From contig JAFUTP010000036.1 in NCBI GenBank assembly GCA_017484165.1, positions 1 to 64,000 on the forward strand: a stretch of DNA of 64,000 bases, read 5' to 3'. Under the pieces are notes generated by a model, which was not told the origin of the DNA, ran no database searches, and saw only the letters and a program-made list of their open reading frames with translations. The position numbers were made by a program, and so were the translations under genes. Below, one piece after another: positions 36,070 through 44,428 of this stretch; position 1 is the stretch's first letter; every line of letters starts with the position of its first letter. This DNA is from Cardiobacteriaceae bacterium (GTDB lineage: Bacteria > Pseudomonadota > Gammaproteobacteria > Cardiobacteriales > Cardiobacteriaceae).

Positions 36070-37487
36070 TAAAGCTCTGTGCCTCCGACGGTTAATTCAT
36101 CGATTTTGACCGACGGCATACCGACACCGACTGGCACGCTTTGACCGTTTTTACCACATGTGCCGATACCTGGATCAAGCTCTAAATCATCAGCTACCAT
36201 CGAAATTTTCTGCATAACTTCCAAGCCATTGCCGATTAAAGTCGCGCCTTTAAGCGGTTGGGTGATTTTTCCATCTTCAATCAAAGAGCAACGCGTTGCG
36301 GCAAAAACAAATTGTCCGTTAGTGATATCAACCTGTCCGCCGCCGAATTCTTCCGCGTAAATGCCCTTTTTCACCGATTTGATGATTTCCTCACGGCTAC
36401 TCGTGCCAGGTTGGAGATAAGTATTAGTCATTCTGGGCATCGGCAGATGGCTATAACTTTCGCGTCTGCCGTTACCCGTAAGCTCTGCCTGCATCAGGCG
36501 CGCATTCATCCGATCCTGCATATACGAACATAGAACGCCGTTTTCAATCAAAACATTCGGCTTGGTAGCTGTGCCTTCATCGTCGATGGAAAGCGAACCG
36601 CGTCGGGCGTAAATACTGCCGTCGTCAATAACCGTGCATAGCGAAGAACAGACTTTTTCTCCGATTTTGCCCGTAAAAACCGATGTTCCTTTACGGTTGA
36701 AATCCGCTTCCAATCCGTGTCCAACCGCTTCGTGGAGCAAAATTCCTGTCCAGCCATTTCCCAAAACTACGGGCATTTTTCCCGCTGGAGCTGGCTGCGC
36801 ATTGAGATTAAGAATTGCCGTATCCACCGCCGATTTGGTATAAGCCTTGATTTTTTCTAAATCAAAAAAATCATCAAAAACTCCACGACCACCAGCTCCC
36901 GCCGAACCGCTCTCCCGCCGACCGTTTTCCTCAACCACTACCGCAACCCGAAAGGAAATCATCGGACGAATATCAGCGTAAAAATCACCGTCTAGGCGCA
37001 TCAGAAATATTTCGCTATACGAAAATCCCAGCGATACGGAAACATCGCAAACGCGCTTGTCCAGCGAATAAGCATATTCATCAACAAGATGCAAAAGCGC
37101 GGTTTTCTGCGCATATGACATCGCCATAACCGTATCCAATACGGGATACATCGGGCGACAAGAACGAGCTCGCGGTTTAATTTCAGTCTTCGCTACGTCT
37201 CTGCCAGATTTAGAAATACCGCGCGCAAAACGACAAGCCGCAAATAATTCTTCCGCTTGCAAAGTATCGCTATACGCGAAACCAGTCTGGCTACCAACAA
37301 TCGCCCGCACTCCCAAACCAGCATAACCGTTATATGAAGCTTGCTTGACTTTATGCTCTGATAAGCTCCAATGCTCGGTTTTGCCGCGTTGTAAGTAAAT
37401 ATCGGCATCGTCAATGCCTGAAAAATACAACTGTCCTATTCCACGAGCCAAAACTTCTGGGCTTAATTCGTCAAATTGCAAGCTCAT
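36069..37487 (-). CDS. tldD: Metalloprotease TldD
   Basis: The 472-residue protein is the catalytic partner in the TldD/TldE zinc protease, which processes peptides such as microcin precursors. The zinc motif HEAVGHGLEAD is near residue 250, and GGGQVDITNGQFVFAATR lies in the C-terminal barrel. The last part (GTCGKNGQSVPVGVGMPSV) is typical. tldE (pmbA) is not in the window. cutA follows directly. Confidence 0.95.
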   Translation of the reverse strand: MSLQFDELSPEVLARGIGQLYFSGIDDADIYLQRGKTEHWSLSEHKVKQASYNGYAGLGVRAIVGSQTGFAYSDTLQAEELFAACRFARGISKSGRDVAKTEIKPRARSCRPMYPVLDTVMAMSYAQKTALLHLVDEYAYSLDKRVCDVSVSLGFSYSEIFLMRLDGDFYADIRPMISFRVAVVVEENGRRESGSAGAGGRGVFDDFFDLEKIKAYTKSAVDTAILNLNAQPAPAGKMPVVLGNGWTGILLHEAVGHGLEADFNRKGTSVFTGKIGEKVCSSLCTVIDDGSIYARRGSLSIDDEGTATKPNVLIENGVLCSYMQDRMNARLMQAELTGNGRRESYSHLPMPRMTNTYLQPGTSSREEIIKSVKKGIYAEEFGGGQVDITNGQFVFAATRCSLIEDGKITQPLKGATLIGNGLEVMQKISMVADDLELDPGIGTCGKNGQSVPVGVGMPSVKIDELTVGGTEL

Positions 37488-37510
37488 CTAATACTCCGCA
37501 AAAATTAAAT

Positions 37511-37538
37511 AAAAAAAGCCTCAAAAAGAGGCTTTGTA
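37511..37538 (-). terminator. Intrinsic terminator after the pilin genes
   Basis: AAAGCCTC, an A5 loop and GAGGCTTT form an 8-bp stem. The minus-strand side is followed by a seven-base T-run, which fits termination of the pilin transcript. Confidence 0.75.
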
Positions 37539-37557
37539 ATAAATTGAAATTTATAGA

Positions 37558-38103
37558 TTAACCACGCCAGCATTCCAAAGATAAGCCATTACGAGGACTT
37601 AAACCAAGAGTTTTGTAATTATCTTCTGTAATACTACCGCCAGCAACTAAAGACGCAGAACTAGCGTTTTTCGTGTTGGAATGAGTAAGTTGAATAAATT
37701 TGCATTTATCACGAGCTTGTCTGCCAATTGCTTGTGCTTCAAGAACAAAACCCTGTGCTGTTTCTTCAGAATCTGCCACCTTGTTATTAACAAAAGTAAG
37801 CTTGATTTGATACAAACCGTTTTGAGTTTTATCCAAACCTAAATCCGATAAAGTTTTCACATCCCCCCAATCTGCTGGTGAGAACGGTTTGTCAGGGTCA
37901 TAAACTTTGTCATAACGACGAGCTCTTGAATAATTAGAAACATAATATTGCGCCGCGGCGGTTAAAGCTTGCCGCGCTTCATTGCGATGACCGCGCATCA
38001 CATATTTGTCATAAAGTGGATAAGTAAAACCAGCAATAACCGCAATAATCATCACCACAATCATCAGTTCCATCAAAGTGAAACCTTTTGCAATCTTCTT
38101 CAT
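37558..38103 (-). CDS. Type IV prepilin, PilE-like
   Basis: The 181-residue prepilin has a short leader MKKIAKG, the cleavage site G^FTLMELM and a long hydrophobic helix (MIVVMIIAVIAGFTYPLY). The glutamate at mature position 5 is present. The C-terminal globular part has the D-region cysteines CKFIQL and LECW, typical of a pilin disulfide loop. It is probably a minor pilin or pseudopilin (PilE/FimA fold) used in pilus assembly or DNA uptake. It is 9 bases downstream of the second prepilin gene on the same strand. Confidence 0.85.
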   Translation of the reverse strand: MKKIAKGFTLMELMIVVMIIAVIAGFTYPLYDKYVMRGHRNEARQALTAAAQYYVSNYSRARRYDKVYDPDKPFSPADWGDVKTLSDLGLDKTQNGLYQIKLTFVNNKVADSEETAQGFVLEAQAIGRQARDKCKFIQLTHSNTKNASSASLVAGGSITEDNYKTLGLSPRNGLSLECWRG

Positions 38104-38112
38104 ATTTCCTCC

Positions 38113-38631
38113 TTATTTTTTCACTGGATTGAAGTTGCCCGTTGAGCTAATTTCAATTTCACGGGTTAAAGACGGTTTTTTGTCGTATTGAGCGGTCAAA
38201 ACAAATTTGGCACTGCCGCCTTCTGGTTTCAATCGACCGTTGTTTAAGAAAGTAAGCACTTCTTTGTTGCTGAGAGTTATAGATAAAGGATTGGTTGCAC
38301 CAGATTGCGTAGATACCGCTGGCGGCACATCTCGGATTACGGCATCAGCGGTTTTATCGTAAATAATCCAGCCGTATGAGAAATCATTCACATTGGCTGA
38401 ACAGACTTTGCCGTCTTCGGAAGGACAAAGTTGCACATTGTGTTTTTTCTGCACCGCTTCCCGCATAGCCAAGTTAAAACTTTCACGAAATTCATTAACG
38501 CTGGCATTAAGTCTAGATTTAGCCAGCATACGACCAAAACTTGGAGCAGCCATTGCAGCGAGAACCGCAATAATCGCAAAAACGATTAGAGCTTCAATCA
38601 TTGTGAAGCCTTTTTGTTTTGTTTTATTCAT
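38113..38631 (-). CDS. Type IV minor prepilin, FimT/FimU-like (GspH fold)
   Basis: The 172-residue protein has the leader MNKTKQKG, the cleavage site G^FTMIEAL and a hydrophobic helix IVFAIIAVLAAMAAPSFGRM. The rest includes SRLNASVNEFRESFNLAMREA, the hallmark of GspH/FimT pseudopilins, and ends in the STGNFNPVKK segment. FimT-type pilins can bind DNA in competent bacteria. It is the first gene of a two-gene pilin operon. Confidence 0.82.
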   Translation of the reverse strand: MNKTKQKGFTMIEALIVFAIIAVLAAMAAPSFGRMLAKSRLNASVNEFRESFNLAMREAVQKKHNVQLCPSEDGKVCSANVNDFSYGWIIYDKTADAVIRDVPPAVSTQSGATNPLSITLSNKEVLTFLNNGRLKPEGGSAKFVLTAQYDKKPSLTREIEISSTGNFNPVKK

Positions 38632-38686
38632 AAAAATAATTCCTCAAAACTAGAAAACATAAATTTCAGTTGCCAAAACGCGGGGG

Positions 38687-38714
38687 ATTATCTGTTTTTT
38701 TGTCATTTGTGCAA
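38687..38714 (-). promoter_or_regulatory. Probable sigma-70 promoter of the pilin operon
   Basis: On the minus strand TTGCAC (38709-38714) and GATAAT (38687-38692), separated by 16 bases, form a reasonable -35/-10 pair about 55 bases before the first pilin gene. Confidence 0.45.
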
Positions 38715-38826
38715 GAAAAAATTAAATTCCTGTTAATAATCATTTTTCCACTCTCTGTAACTTTGCGATTTTTTTCGCTAGAATGCCGCCCGTTTTTTTC
38801 GCATCTTGTGAGTTAGAGCGAAATTT

Positions 38827-38842
38827 TGGCACGCTGATTGCT
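38827..38842 (+). promoter_or_regulatory. Sigma-54 promoter
   Basis: TGGCACGCTGATTGCT is a full match to the sigma-54 consensus TGGCACRNNNNTTGCW, with GG at 38828-38829 and GC at 38840-38841. A start near 38853 would give a leader of about 98 bases before the DUF882 gene. The region upstream to the pilin gene leaves room for an enhancer-binding protein. Confidence 0.85.
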
Positions 38843-38950
38843 TGATACGAACTCGGTTTTGCAGTTCGTGGATTTAAGTTTGAGGAACATTCCTCTTTCC
38901 TAATTAGGCACTTCTTAAAGATAAAGCCTTTCTTTGTTTTTCACAAAATA

Positions 38951-39586
38951 ATGGAATACAACGATATGACCGATGATTTAATGAACCGTCCAATTACAAC
39001 CGCAGATTTTGAACACAGTTCTGAATGCCCCTGTTGCCGTCTTGCTAGTCGCAGAACCTTCATAAAGACCGCAGCGATTGCCACAGCAGGTTTAATTCTT
39101 CCAGCAGAATGGGCAAAAGCCGCATCCAGTCGAGAAAGAATGATAAAAATGTTCAATCCGCATACTGGTGAAACTCTCAATACGGTTTATTGGTCTCCTG
39201 ATGAAGGTGGTTATATAACTTCCACAATCGATCAAGTAAGCAAATTCTTCCGCGATTTCCGTCAAAATTCCGTAAAAGAAGTTGATTGGGATCTTCTAAA
39301 CATTCTTAATTACATTCAAACAAATGTCGGTTTTAACCGCACCATCAATCTCAATAGCGGCTACCGCTCTCCAACTACCAACCGTATGCTTGCCCGCCGT
39401 TCAAAAAATGTCGGTAAAAATTCCTACCATATGAAAGCGATGGCAGCTGATATTTCCGTTAAAGGTTTCAATTCTCGTGATTTACGCAATATTGCTATGC
39501 GCTTAAATGCTGGTGGTGTTGGGGTTTATCGTGGTTCGAATTTCATTCATGTGGATTCTGGTCCGCGCCGTCAATGGTTCTATTGA
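38951..39586 (+). CDS. Tat-exported DUF882/YcbK-like peptidase
   Basis: The 211-residue protein has a Tat signal: SRRTFIKTAAIATAGLILP near residue 33, with a likely cleavage after AKA. The mature part matches DUF882 (YcbK) enzymes of the M15 zinc-peptidase clan: LNSGYRSPTTNRML, then SYHMKAMAADISV with the metal-binding H and D, and FIHVDSGPRRQW at the end. E. coli YcbK is Tat-exported as well, and the family is thought to act on peptidoglycan. A cysteine cluster (ECPCC) precedes the signal. It is preceded by a sigma-54 promoter and followed by rseC. Confidence 0.88.
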   Translation: MEYNDMTDDLMNRPITTADFEHSSECPCCRLASRRTFIKTAAIATAGLILPAEWAKAASSRERMIKMFNPHTGETLNTVYWSPDEGGYITSTIDQVSKFFRDFRQNSVKEVDWDLLNILNYIQTNVGFNRTINLNSGYRSPTTNRMLARRSKNVGKNSYHMKAMAADISVKGFNSRDLRNIAMRLNAGGVGVYRGSNFIHVDSGPRRQWFY

Positions 39587-39621
39587 TTTAGATTTTTTCT
39601 TTTATTCATTGTTTTATTCTT

Positions 39622-40089
39622 GTGAATTTATCCGCTTGTTCTTCTGGCAAAGAGTTTGTGTTTCAGGCTCTGATTGTTGCAAGGGATGAGCGGTTTTTTA
39701 TTTGTGAGCCTATTCCAGCGCAAGATAGTTGCAAGTCTTGTGCAAATTGCAGTTGCGGCAATGTTTCTCTTTTTCCGATTTCGACAATTTTTGTCCGTTC
39801 TTCTACATTCACTTTGCCGCGTGAGATTTGTGCGGATATTTCCGATGATTGCCGCGAGTTGCAATTACATTTATCGTCTAATTTCTTTCTGATTACAGCG
39901 TTTTTGCTTTACGCTTTACCGTTAATTTTCTTTTTTACTGATTTACTTCTGACAAAAAATGTCGCAGCGATTTGGCAATTTTTGTCGGCGATGTTGCTGT
40001 TATTTGCAAGTTTTTATGTAATTTTGCGGCTATTGCCGTATTTTTTTATTTCTACGGTGCGGGTTGTGGCTCTGCCGCCTGTTTTCTGA
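39622..40089 (+). CDS. rseC: RseC/MucC-like membrane protein
   Basis: The 155-residue protein has a cysteine cluster (CKSCANCSCG, about residues 37-46), then two membrane helices and a final VVALPP segment, the pattern of RseC. In E. coli RseC helps control sigma-E and belongs to the SoxR-reducing system together with the Rsx complex; here rsx genes occur in the same window. The start is the GTG at 39622, 35 bases after the DUF882 gene. A downstream start is possible. Confidence 0.7.
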   Translation: MNLSACSSGKEFVFQALIVARDERFFICEPIPAQDSCKSCANCSCGNVSLFPISTIFVRSSTFTLPREICADISDDCRELQLHLSSNFFLITAFLLYALPLIFFFTDLLLTKNVAAIWQFLSAMLLLFASFYVILRLLPYFFISTVRVVALPPVF

Positions 40090-40123
40090 CTATTTTTATA
40101 AGAATTTCAAGAGGACCTTATTG

Positions 40124-43100
40124 ATGTTGCAACGCATATTTGTTCGTAAAAAATCTTTTTTCCGCGACAGTATTTCGATTGTCAAAATTCTCAAAGCTCA
40201 GTTAGATTTACCGAATTTGTTGAGTATTGAGACGCTCTGTCTTTATGACTTACATTTTCCCGAAAATGCGGCTGCGACTGGTATTCCTGATGAAGTGATT
40301 AGTCGTATTTTTGCTGATCCCGTAACCGATGATGTTTTAGAAAATTTACCTGAAACGGATTTCAGTTTTGTGATTGAGCCCCTGCCTGGACAATTTGATC
40401 AGCGGGCGGATTCAGCCGAGCAATGTTTAGCACTGGTTGCGGCTGAATATGCCGATATTTCGGTGCGTAGTGCAATTTGCTATTTAGTTGCGGGAAATTT
40501 GACCGAAGAGCAGCAGGAGCGGCTAAAAAATTATTTCTTAAATCCGATTGAAACGCGGCAGAAAGACTTATCAGAGACGGAATTACCGTTAGTTTTACCG
40601 CCAGCAGAAGTTCGGATTTTGGAGGGATTTTTATCTTTAACCGACGAGCAAATTCCGCTTTTCTTGCAGACGGAAAGTTTAGCGATGAGCGCACGGGATT
40701 TGGCGATGGTGCGCGATTATTTTCAAAAAATAAACCGCAATCCGACCGAAACGGAGCTTCGGGTTTTAGACACATATTGGTCGGATCACTGTCGGCACAG
40801 CACTTTTTCCACCGTATTGCAGAGCATAATTTTTCCTGATACCGAATATGGCGCAGCGATGCAGGTGGATTTGATTGATATTCTCGGCAAAAGGCAGACG
40901 ATTTACGGTAAAGAGGCGGAAACTCGCCCCTTAACTCTGATGGATATTGCAACCGTTGATGCAAAGTATTTACACAAAATCGGCAACTTGGACGATGTTG
41001 AGTTTTCCGAAGAAGTGAATGCTTGTTCGGTAAAAGTTATGGTTTCTGACGGTGCGACTGAGAAACCCTGGCTATTGCAATTCAAAAACGAAACTCACAA
41101 TCATCCGACGGAAATTGAGCCATTCGGCGGTGCGGCAACTTGTATTGGCGGTGCTATCCGTGATCCGCTTGCGGGACGGGCTTTTGTTTATCAAGCTTTG
41201 CGGATTTCTGGTTCTGCCGATCCACGACAAAATATTTCCGAAACCTTGCCTGGCAAGCTTCCACAACGGGTTATTGCGGAAAAATCCGCGATGGGTAATT
41301 CTTCATACGGCAATCAAATTGGCTTGGCAACTGGGCAAGTGGTGGAGTTTTACCATCAAGGTTATCAAGCAAAGCATTTGGAATGCGGTGCGGTAGTTGG
41401 TGCTGTGCCGATGGAGCAAGTTTGCCGTGAAGAGCCCAAAGCTGGCGATTTAGTTCTATTGATTGGCGGCGCGACTGGTAGAGACGGAGTTGGCGGTGCG
41501 ACTGGTTCTTCGCGTTCGCAATCACAAAATTCGCTTACTCAATCGGCAGCCGAAGTGCAAAAAGGCAATGCACCAGAAGAGCGCAAATTGCAACGGCTTT
41601 TCCGTAATCCGAATTTTTCCAAGAAAGTTAAACGATGCAATGATTTCGGCGCGGGCGGCGTTGCGGTTGCGGTCGGTGAATTAGCGCGTGGATTGTTGAT
41701 AAATCTCGATGCCGTGCCGCTTAAATATCAAGGTTTATCGGCAACGGAGATTGCAATTAGCGAATCGCAGGAGCGGATGGCAGTTGTGATTAAGCGCAGT
41801 GATTTAGACGAAATGATTGCGCTTGCGGCAGCGGAAAATTTAAGCGCGGTGGCAATTGCCGAAGTCAGTAAAGAGGAAAAATTGGTGATGCTTTCTGCTG
41901 GCAAGAAAGTTGTGGAAATTGACCGCGCATTTTTAGATACCAACGGTGCGAAAAATTATCAAGCCGAAGTCCGTATTGACAATCCGCAAATGCAGCCTGC
42001 TGGTGAAAAAAATCTCTGGATTGATGAATTGCGCGACCGTATTTCTAATTTGGAATATGCCGATCAGCGCGGTTTGGGCGATCGTTTTGATTATTCCGTT
42101 GGTGCTGCTTGCGTGCTCAAACCTTATGGCGGTAAAAATAACGCGACTCCGTCCGAAGCAAGCGTTTATGCCCTTCCTACCGAAGAAAATCCCTGTCAGC
42201 AAGCCTCAATTTTGGCTTATGGATTTAATCCGCAAATCGCCGCGAATAATCCCTATTTAGCGGGAGTTTTAGCGGTAACCGAAGCGGCAGCGCGTTATGT
42301 TGCATCGGGCGGTGAGATTGCAAAAATCCGTTTTTCTTTACAGGAATATTTTCCAAAACTAGGCAGCGACCCGCGTCGATGGGGACTTCCGACGGCTGCC
42401 CTACTCGGTGCGCATTACGCCTTATCAAAGCTGAATACGGCAGCGATTGGCGGTAAAGATTCAATGAGCGGTAGCTTCGAACGCCTTGATGTGCCGCCAA
42501 CTTTAATTGCTTTCGCGGTAGGGCTTGTCAATATCGCCAATGTGGTGAGTGCGGAATTCAAAGCCGCTAATCAGCAAGTTTATTTATTACGGACACCGAA
42601 AGACAATCTCGGTCGCCCTGATTTTCAGGAATTTCTCAACAATGCAAAATTCATCGAACGGGCAACTGCTGACGGAGTTTTGCGCTCAATTCGTTCGGTA
42701 AGAAATGGTGGTTTAATTCAAGCTTTGTATGAATGCTCAATCGGTAACCGCATTGGCTGCTTGATTGAACATATCCCGAAAGAATTCGATCCGCTTGCTG
42801 ACGATTACGGCAGCTTTTTGATTAGTGCTGATGCGGGATTGGGAGTAAATGCGAATTTAATTCACATCGGACACACAATTTCAGAGGCAAGTTTGCAGAT
42901 TGCGGGAATTCCCGCTGATGTCAATGAATTGCGCAAAATTCATATGGAAACGCTCTCTTCCGTCTATCCGCTACATCCACCGTATAACGCTGCCGACGAA
43001 GAAGCAACCAAGCAAGTTAAAGCCCAAACTCTGCCGAATTTACGCCCGATTACGGTTAAAACCTCCGAAGTGCGGGTGTGCGTGCCAGTTTTTCCAGGGA

Positions 43101-43864
43101 CAAATAGCGAGCTGGATACGGCAAGAGCTTTCCGTTTAGCGGGTGGAAAAATTGAAGAGGCGGTAATTTGTAACCGTAACCGCGAAGATATTGCTGCATC
43201 GCTTACAAATTTCGCCGAAAAAATCCGCAATAGCCAGATTTTGGTTTTTTCAGGAGGATTTTCGGCAGGCGATGAGCCAGACGGTTCGGGAAAATTTATT
43301 GCCAATGTCTTGTTTAATTCGCAAATCAGCGATGCGGTCAGCGATTTTCTCAGCAGAGATGGTCTAATTTTGGGAATTTGTAACGGTTTTCAGGCATTGA
43401 TAAAAAGCGGACTTTTGCCTTATGGCGAAATCAAAACTCCGCCCGAAAACGCCCCAACTCTGACTAACAACACAATCCGTCGCCATATTTCCCGTATTTG
43501 TGCGACGGTGGTGGCGAATAATTCCTCGCCATGGCTTGCTAGCTTCAAGCAAGGTGATATTCACGATTTGGCGTTTTCGCACGGTGAAGGTCGCTTTGTC
43601 GCACCACCAGAGACGATAAAAGAACTTGTCGCGAACGGTCAAATCGCTACGCAATATGCTGATCCAGAACGCGGCAATCCGAGTATGCAGCCGATTCATA
43701 ATCCGAACGGTTCATTTTTGGCGGTAGAAGGTATTACTGATCCGACGGGACGAATTTTCGGCAAAATGGGACATTCGGAACGCTACCGACCAGGACTTTA
43801 TAAAAATCAACCGAATTTCCGTCCGCAAGATATTTTTAGCCCTGTGATTAGGTTGTTCTATTAA
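40124..43864 (+). CDS. purL: Phosphoribosylformylglycinamidine synthase, clostridial-type clade
   Basis: The 1246-residue single-chain enzyme converts FGAR to FGAM in purine synthesis. The N-terminal part and SDHCRHSTFSTV (near residue 220) match clade II (clostridial/Bacteroidetes type) rather than the usual enterobacterial PurL. ATP-binding and catalytic segments include KNETHNHPTEIEPFGGAAT and GGKDSMSG. The glutaminase domain starts at about residue 1005 (CVPVFPGTNSELDTAR), with the nucleophile in LGICNGFQ and the HGEGRFVAPPE segment. A GAGG site lies upstream of the ATG at 40124; the frame is open back to 40064. Confidence 0.94.
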   Translation: MLQRIFVRKKSFFRDSISIVKILKAQLDLPNLLSIETLCLYDLHFPENAAATGIPDEVISRIFADPVTDDVLENLPETDFSFVIEPLPGQFDQRADSAEQCLALVAAEYADISVRSAICYLVAGNLTEEQQERLKNYFLNPIETRQKDLSETELPLVLPPAEVRILEGFLSLTDEQIPLFLQTESLAMSARDLAMVRDYFQKINRNPTETELRVLDTYWSDHCRHSTFSTVLQSIIFPDTEYGAAMQVDLIDILGKRQTIYGKEAETRPLTLMDIATVDAKYLHKIGNLDDVEFSEEVNACSVKVMVSDGATEKPWLLQFKNETHNHPTEIEPFGGAATCIGGAIRDPLAGRAFVYQALRISGSADPRQNISETLPGKLPQRVIAEKSAMGNSSYGNQIGLATGQVVEFYHQGYQAKHLECGAVVGAVPMEQVCREEPKAGDLVLLIGGATGRDGVGGATGSSRSQSQNSLTQSAAEVQKGNAPEERKLQRLFRNPNFSKKVKRCNDFGAGGVAVAVGELARGLLINLDAVPLKYQGLSATEIAISESQERMAVVIKRSDLDEMIALAAAENLSAVAIAEVSKEEKLVMLSAGKKVVEIDRAFLDTNGAKNYQAEVRIDNPQMQPAGEKNLWIDELRDRISNLEYADQRGLGDRFDYSVGAACVLKPYGGKNNATPSEASVYALPTEENPCQQASILAYGFNPQIAANNPYLAGVLAVTEAAARYVASGGEIAKIRFSLQEYFPKLGSDPRRWGLPTAALLGAHYALSKLNTAAIGGKDSMSGSFERLDVPPTLIAFAVGLVNIANVVSAEFKAANQQVYLLRTPKDNLGRPDFQEFLNNAKFIERATADGVLRSIRSVRNGGLIQALYECSIGNRIGCLIEHIPKEFDPLADDYGSFLISADAGLGVNANLIHIGHTISEASLQIAGIPADVNELRKIHMETLSSVYPLHPPYNAADEEATKQVKAQTLPNLRPITVKTSEVRVCVPVFPGTNSELDTARAFRLAGGKIEEAVICNRNREDIAASLTNFAEKIRNSQILVFSGGFSAGDEPDGSGKFIANVLFNSQISDAVSDFLSRDGLILGICNGFQALIKSGLLPYGEIKTPPENAPTLTNNTIRRHISRICATVVANNSSPWLASFKQGDIHDLAFSHGEGRFVAPPETIKELVANGQIATQYADPERGNPSMQPIHNPNGSFLAVEGITDPTGRIFGKMGHSERYRPGLYKNQPNFRPQDIFSPVIRLFY

Positions 43865-43879
43865 CTTTACGGAATAGAT

Positions 43880-43918
43880 AACGGCTTACAAAAATTACTC
43901 TGTAAGCCGTTTTTTTAG
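43880..43918 (+). terminator. Intrinsic terminator of purL
   Basis: AACGGCTTACA and TGTAAGCCGTT pair over 11 bp around a 10-base loop, followed by a T-run. Confidence 0.88.
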
Positions 43919-43930
43919 TAAGAAAAAAAT

Positions 43931-44134
43931 ATGGATATCGAAAAAATCGCAATTCTCATCTCTTGGTGCATTGAAGAATATGCGGCACAAGAAAATAAAA
44001 GCAGCAAAGATACGGTTAATTTATTCAAGGACAAGAATGTTTTATCATTCCTGCAAGAGCATTACGATGTTTTGCATACACGGAGTAAAGAATATATTTT
44101 TGGAACAATAGACGATGTATTACGATATAAGTAG
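43931..44134 (+). CDS. DUF3791 domain protein
   Basis: The 67-residue protein matches DUF3791: ISWCIEEYAAQENKSSKDTV, FLQEHYDVLHTRSKEYI and a final IDDVLRYK. In other bacteria DUF3791 genes usually sit beside DUF3990 genes, in small units that look like toxin-antitoxin or defence cassettes. Here the following gene is an unrelated small protein. The function is unknown. Confidence 0.75.
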   Translation: MDIEKIAILISWCIEEYAAQENKSSKDTVNLFKDKNVLSFLQEHYDVLHTRSKEYIFGTIDDVLRYK

Positions 44135-44390
44135 TTTATTTAATGAAGAAAATAAAATAGTAAAAATAACCCAAGAAAATCTTCACCTCTTATTGCCACA
44201 TAAAATCGGTAAAGTATGCGCGGAAATGACTAGAAATAATAATTCTGATTTATTACAAAATATCGTTGATTTTTACAATTCCAAAACAAGTGAAAAGCTG
44301 CATCAAGAAGATTTGAAATATTGGTGGGATAGCTGGAATTTTATATATTCGAGGTTATTGCAAGAAAAAGAAGAAAAAGATGAAAAATAA
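44115..44390 (+). CDS. Small unknown protein coupled to DUF3791
   Basis: A 91-residue helical protein with a central LPHKIGKVCAEMTRNNNSDL, an aromatic KYWWDSWNFIYSRL and a charged KEEKDEK tail. It overlaps the DUF3791 gene by 20 bases, so the two are likely co-translated. I recognise no family. A bidirectional terminator follows directly. Confidence 0.6.
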   Translation: MYYDISSLFNEENKIVKITQENLHLLLPHKIGKVCAEMTRNNNSDLLQNIVDFYNSKTSEKLHQEDLKYWWDSWNFIYSRLLQEKEEKDEK

Positions 44391-44417
44391 AAAACGCGGC
44401 AAAAAACCGCGTTTTTT
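44391..44417. terminator. Bidirectional terminator
   Basis: AAAACGCGG and CCGCGTTTT pair over 9 bp around a 7-base A-rich loop, with A- and T-tracts on both sides. It separates the DUF3791 pair from the convergent reductase gene. Confidence 0.85.
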
Positions 44418-44428
44418 ATTGCTTGCAA

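Larger units (their letters stand above)
38632..38950. other. Regulatory stretch between divergent pilin and DUF882 genes
   Basis: This 319-base region holds no gene. It contains a probable sigma-70 promoter facing the pilins on the minus strand, a sigma-54 promoter facing the DUF882 gene on the plus strand, and a transcribed leader with a perfect hairpin GAGGAA-CA-TTCCTC (about 38880-38893). Confidence 0.6.
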
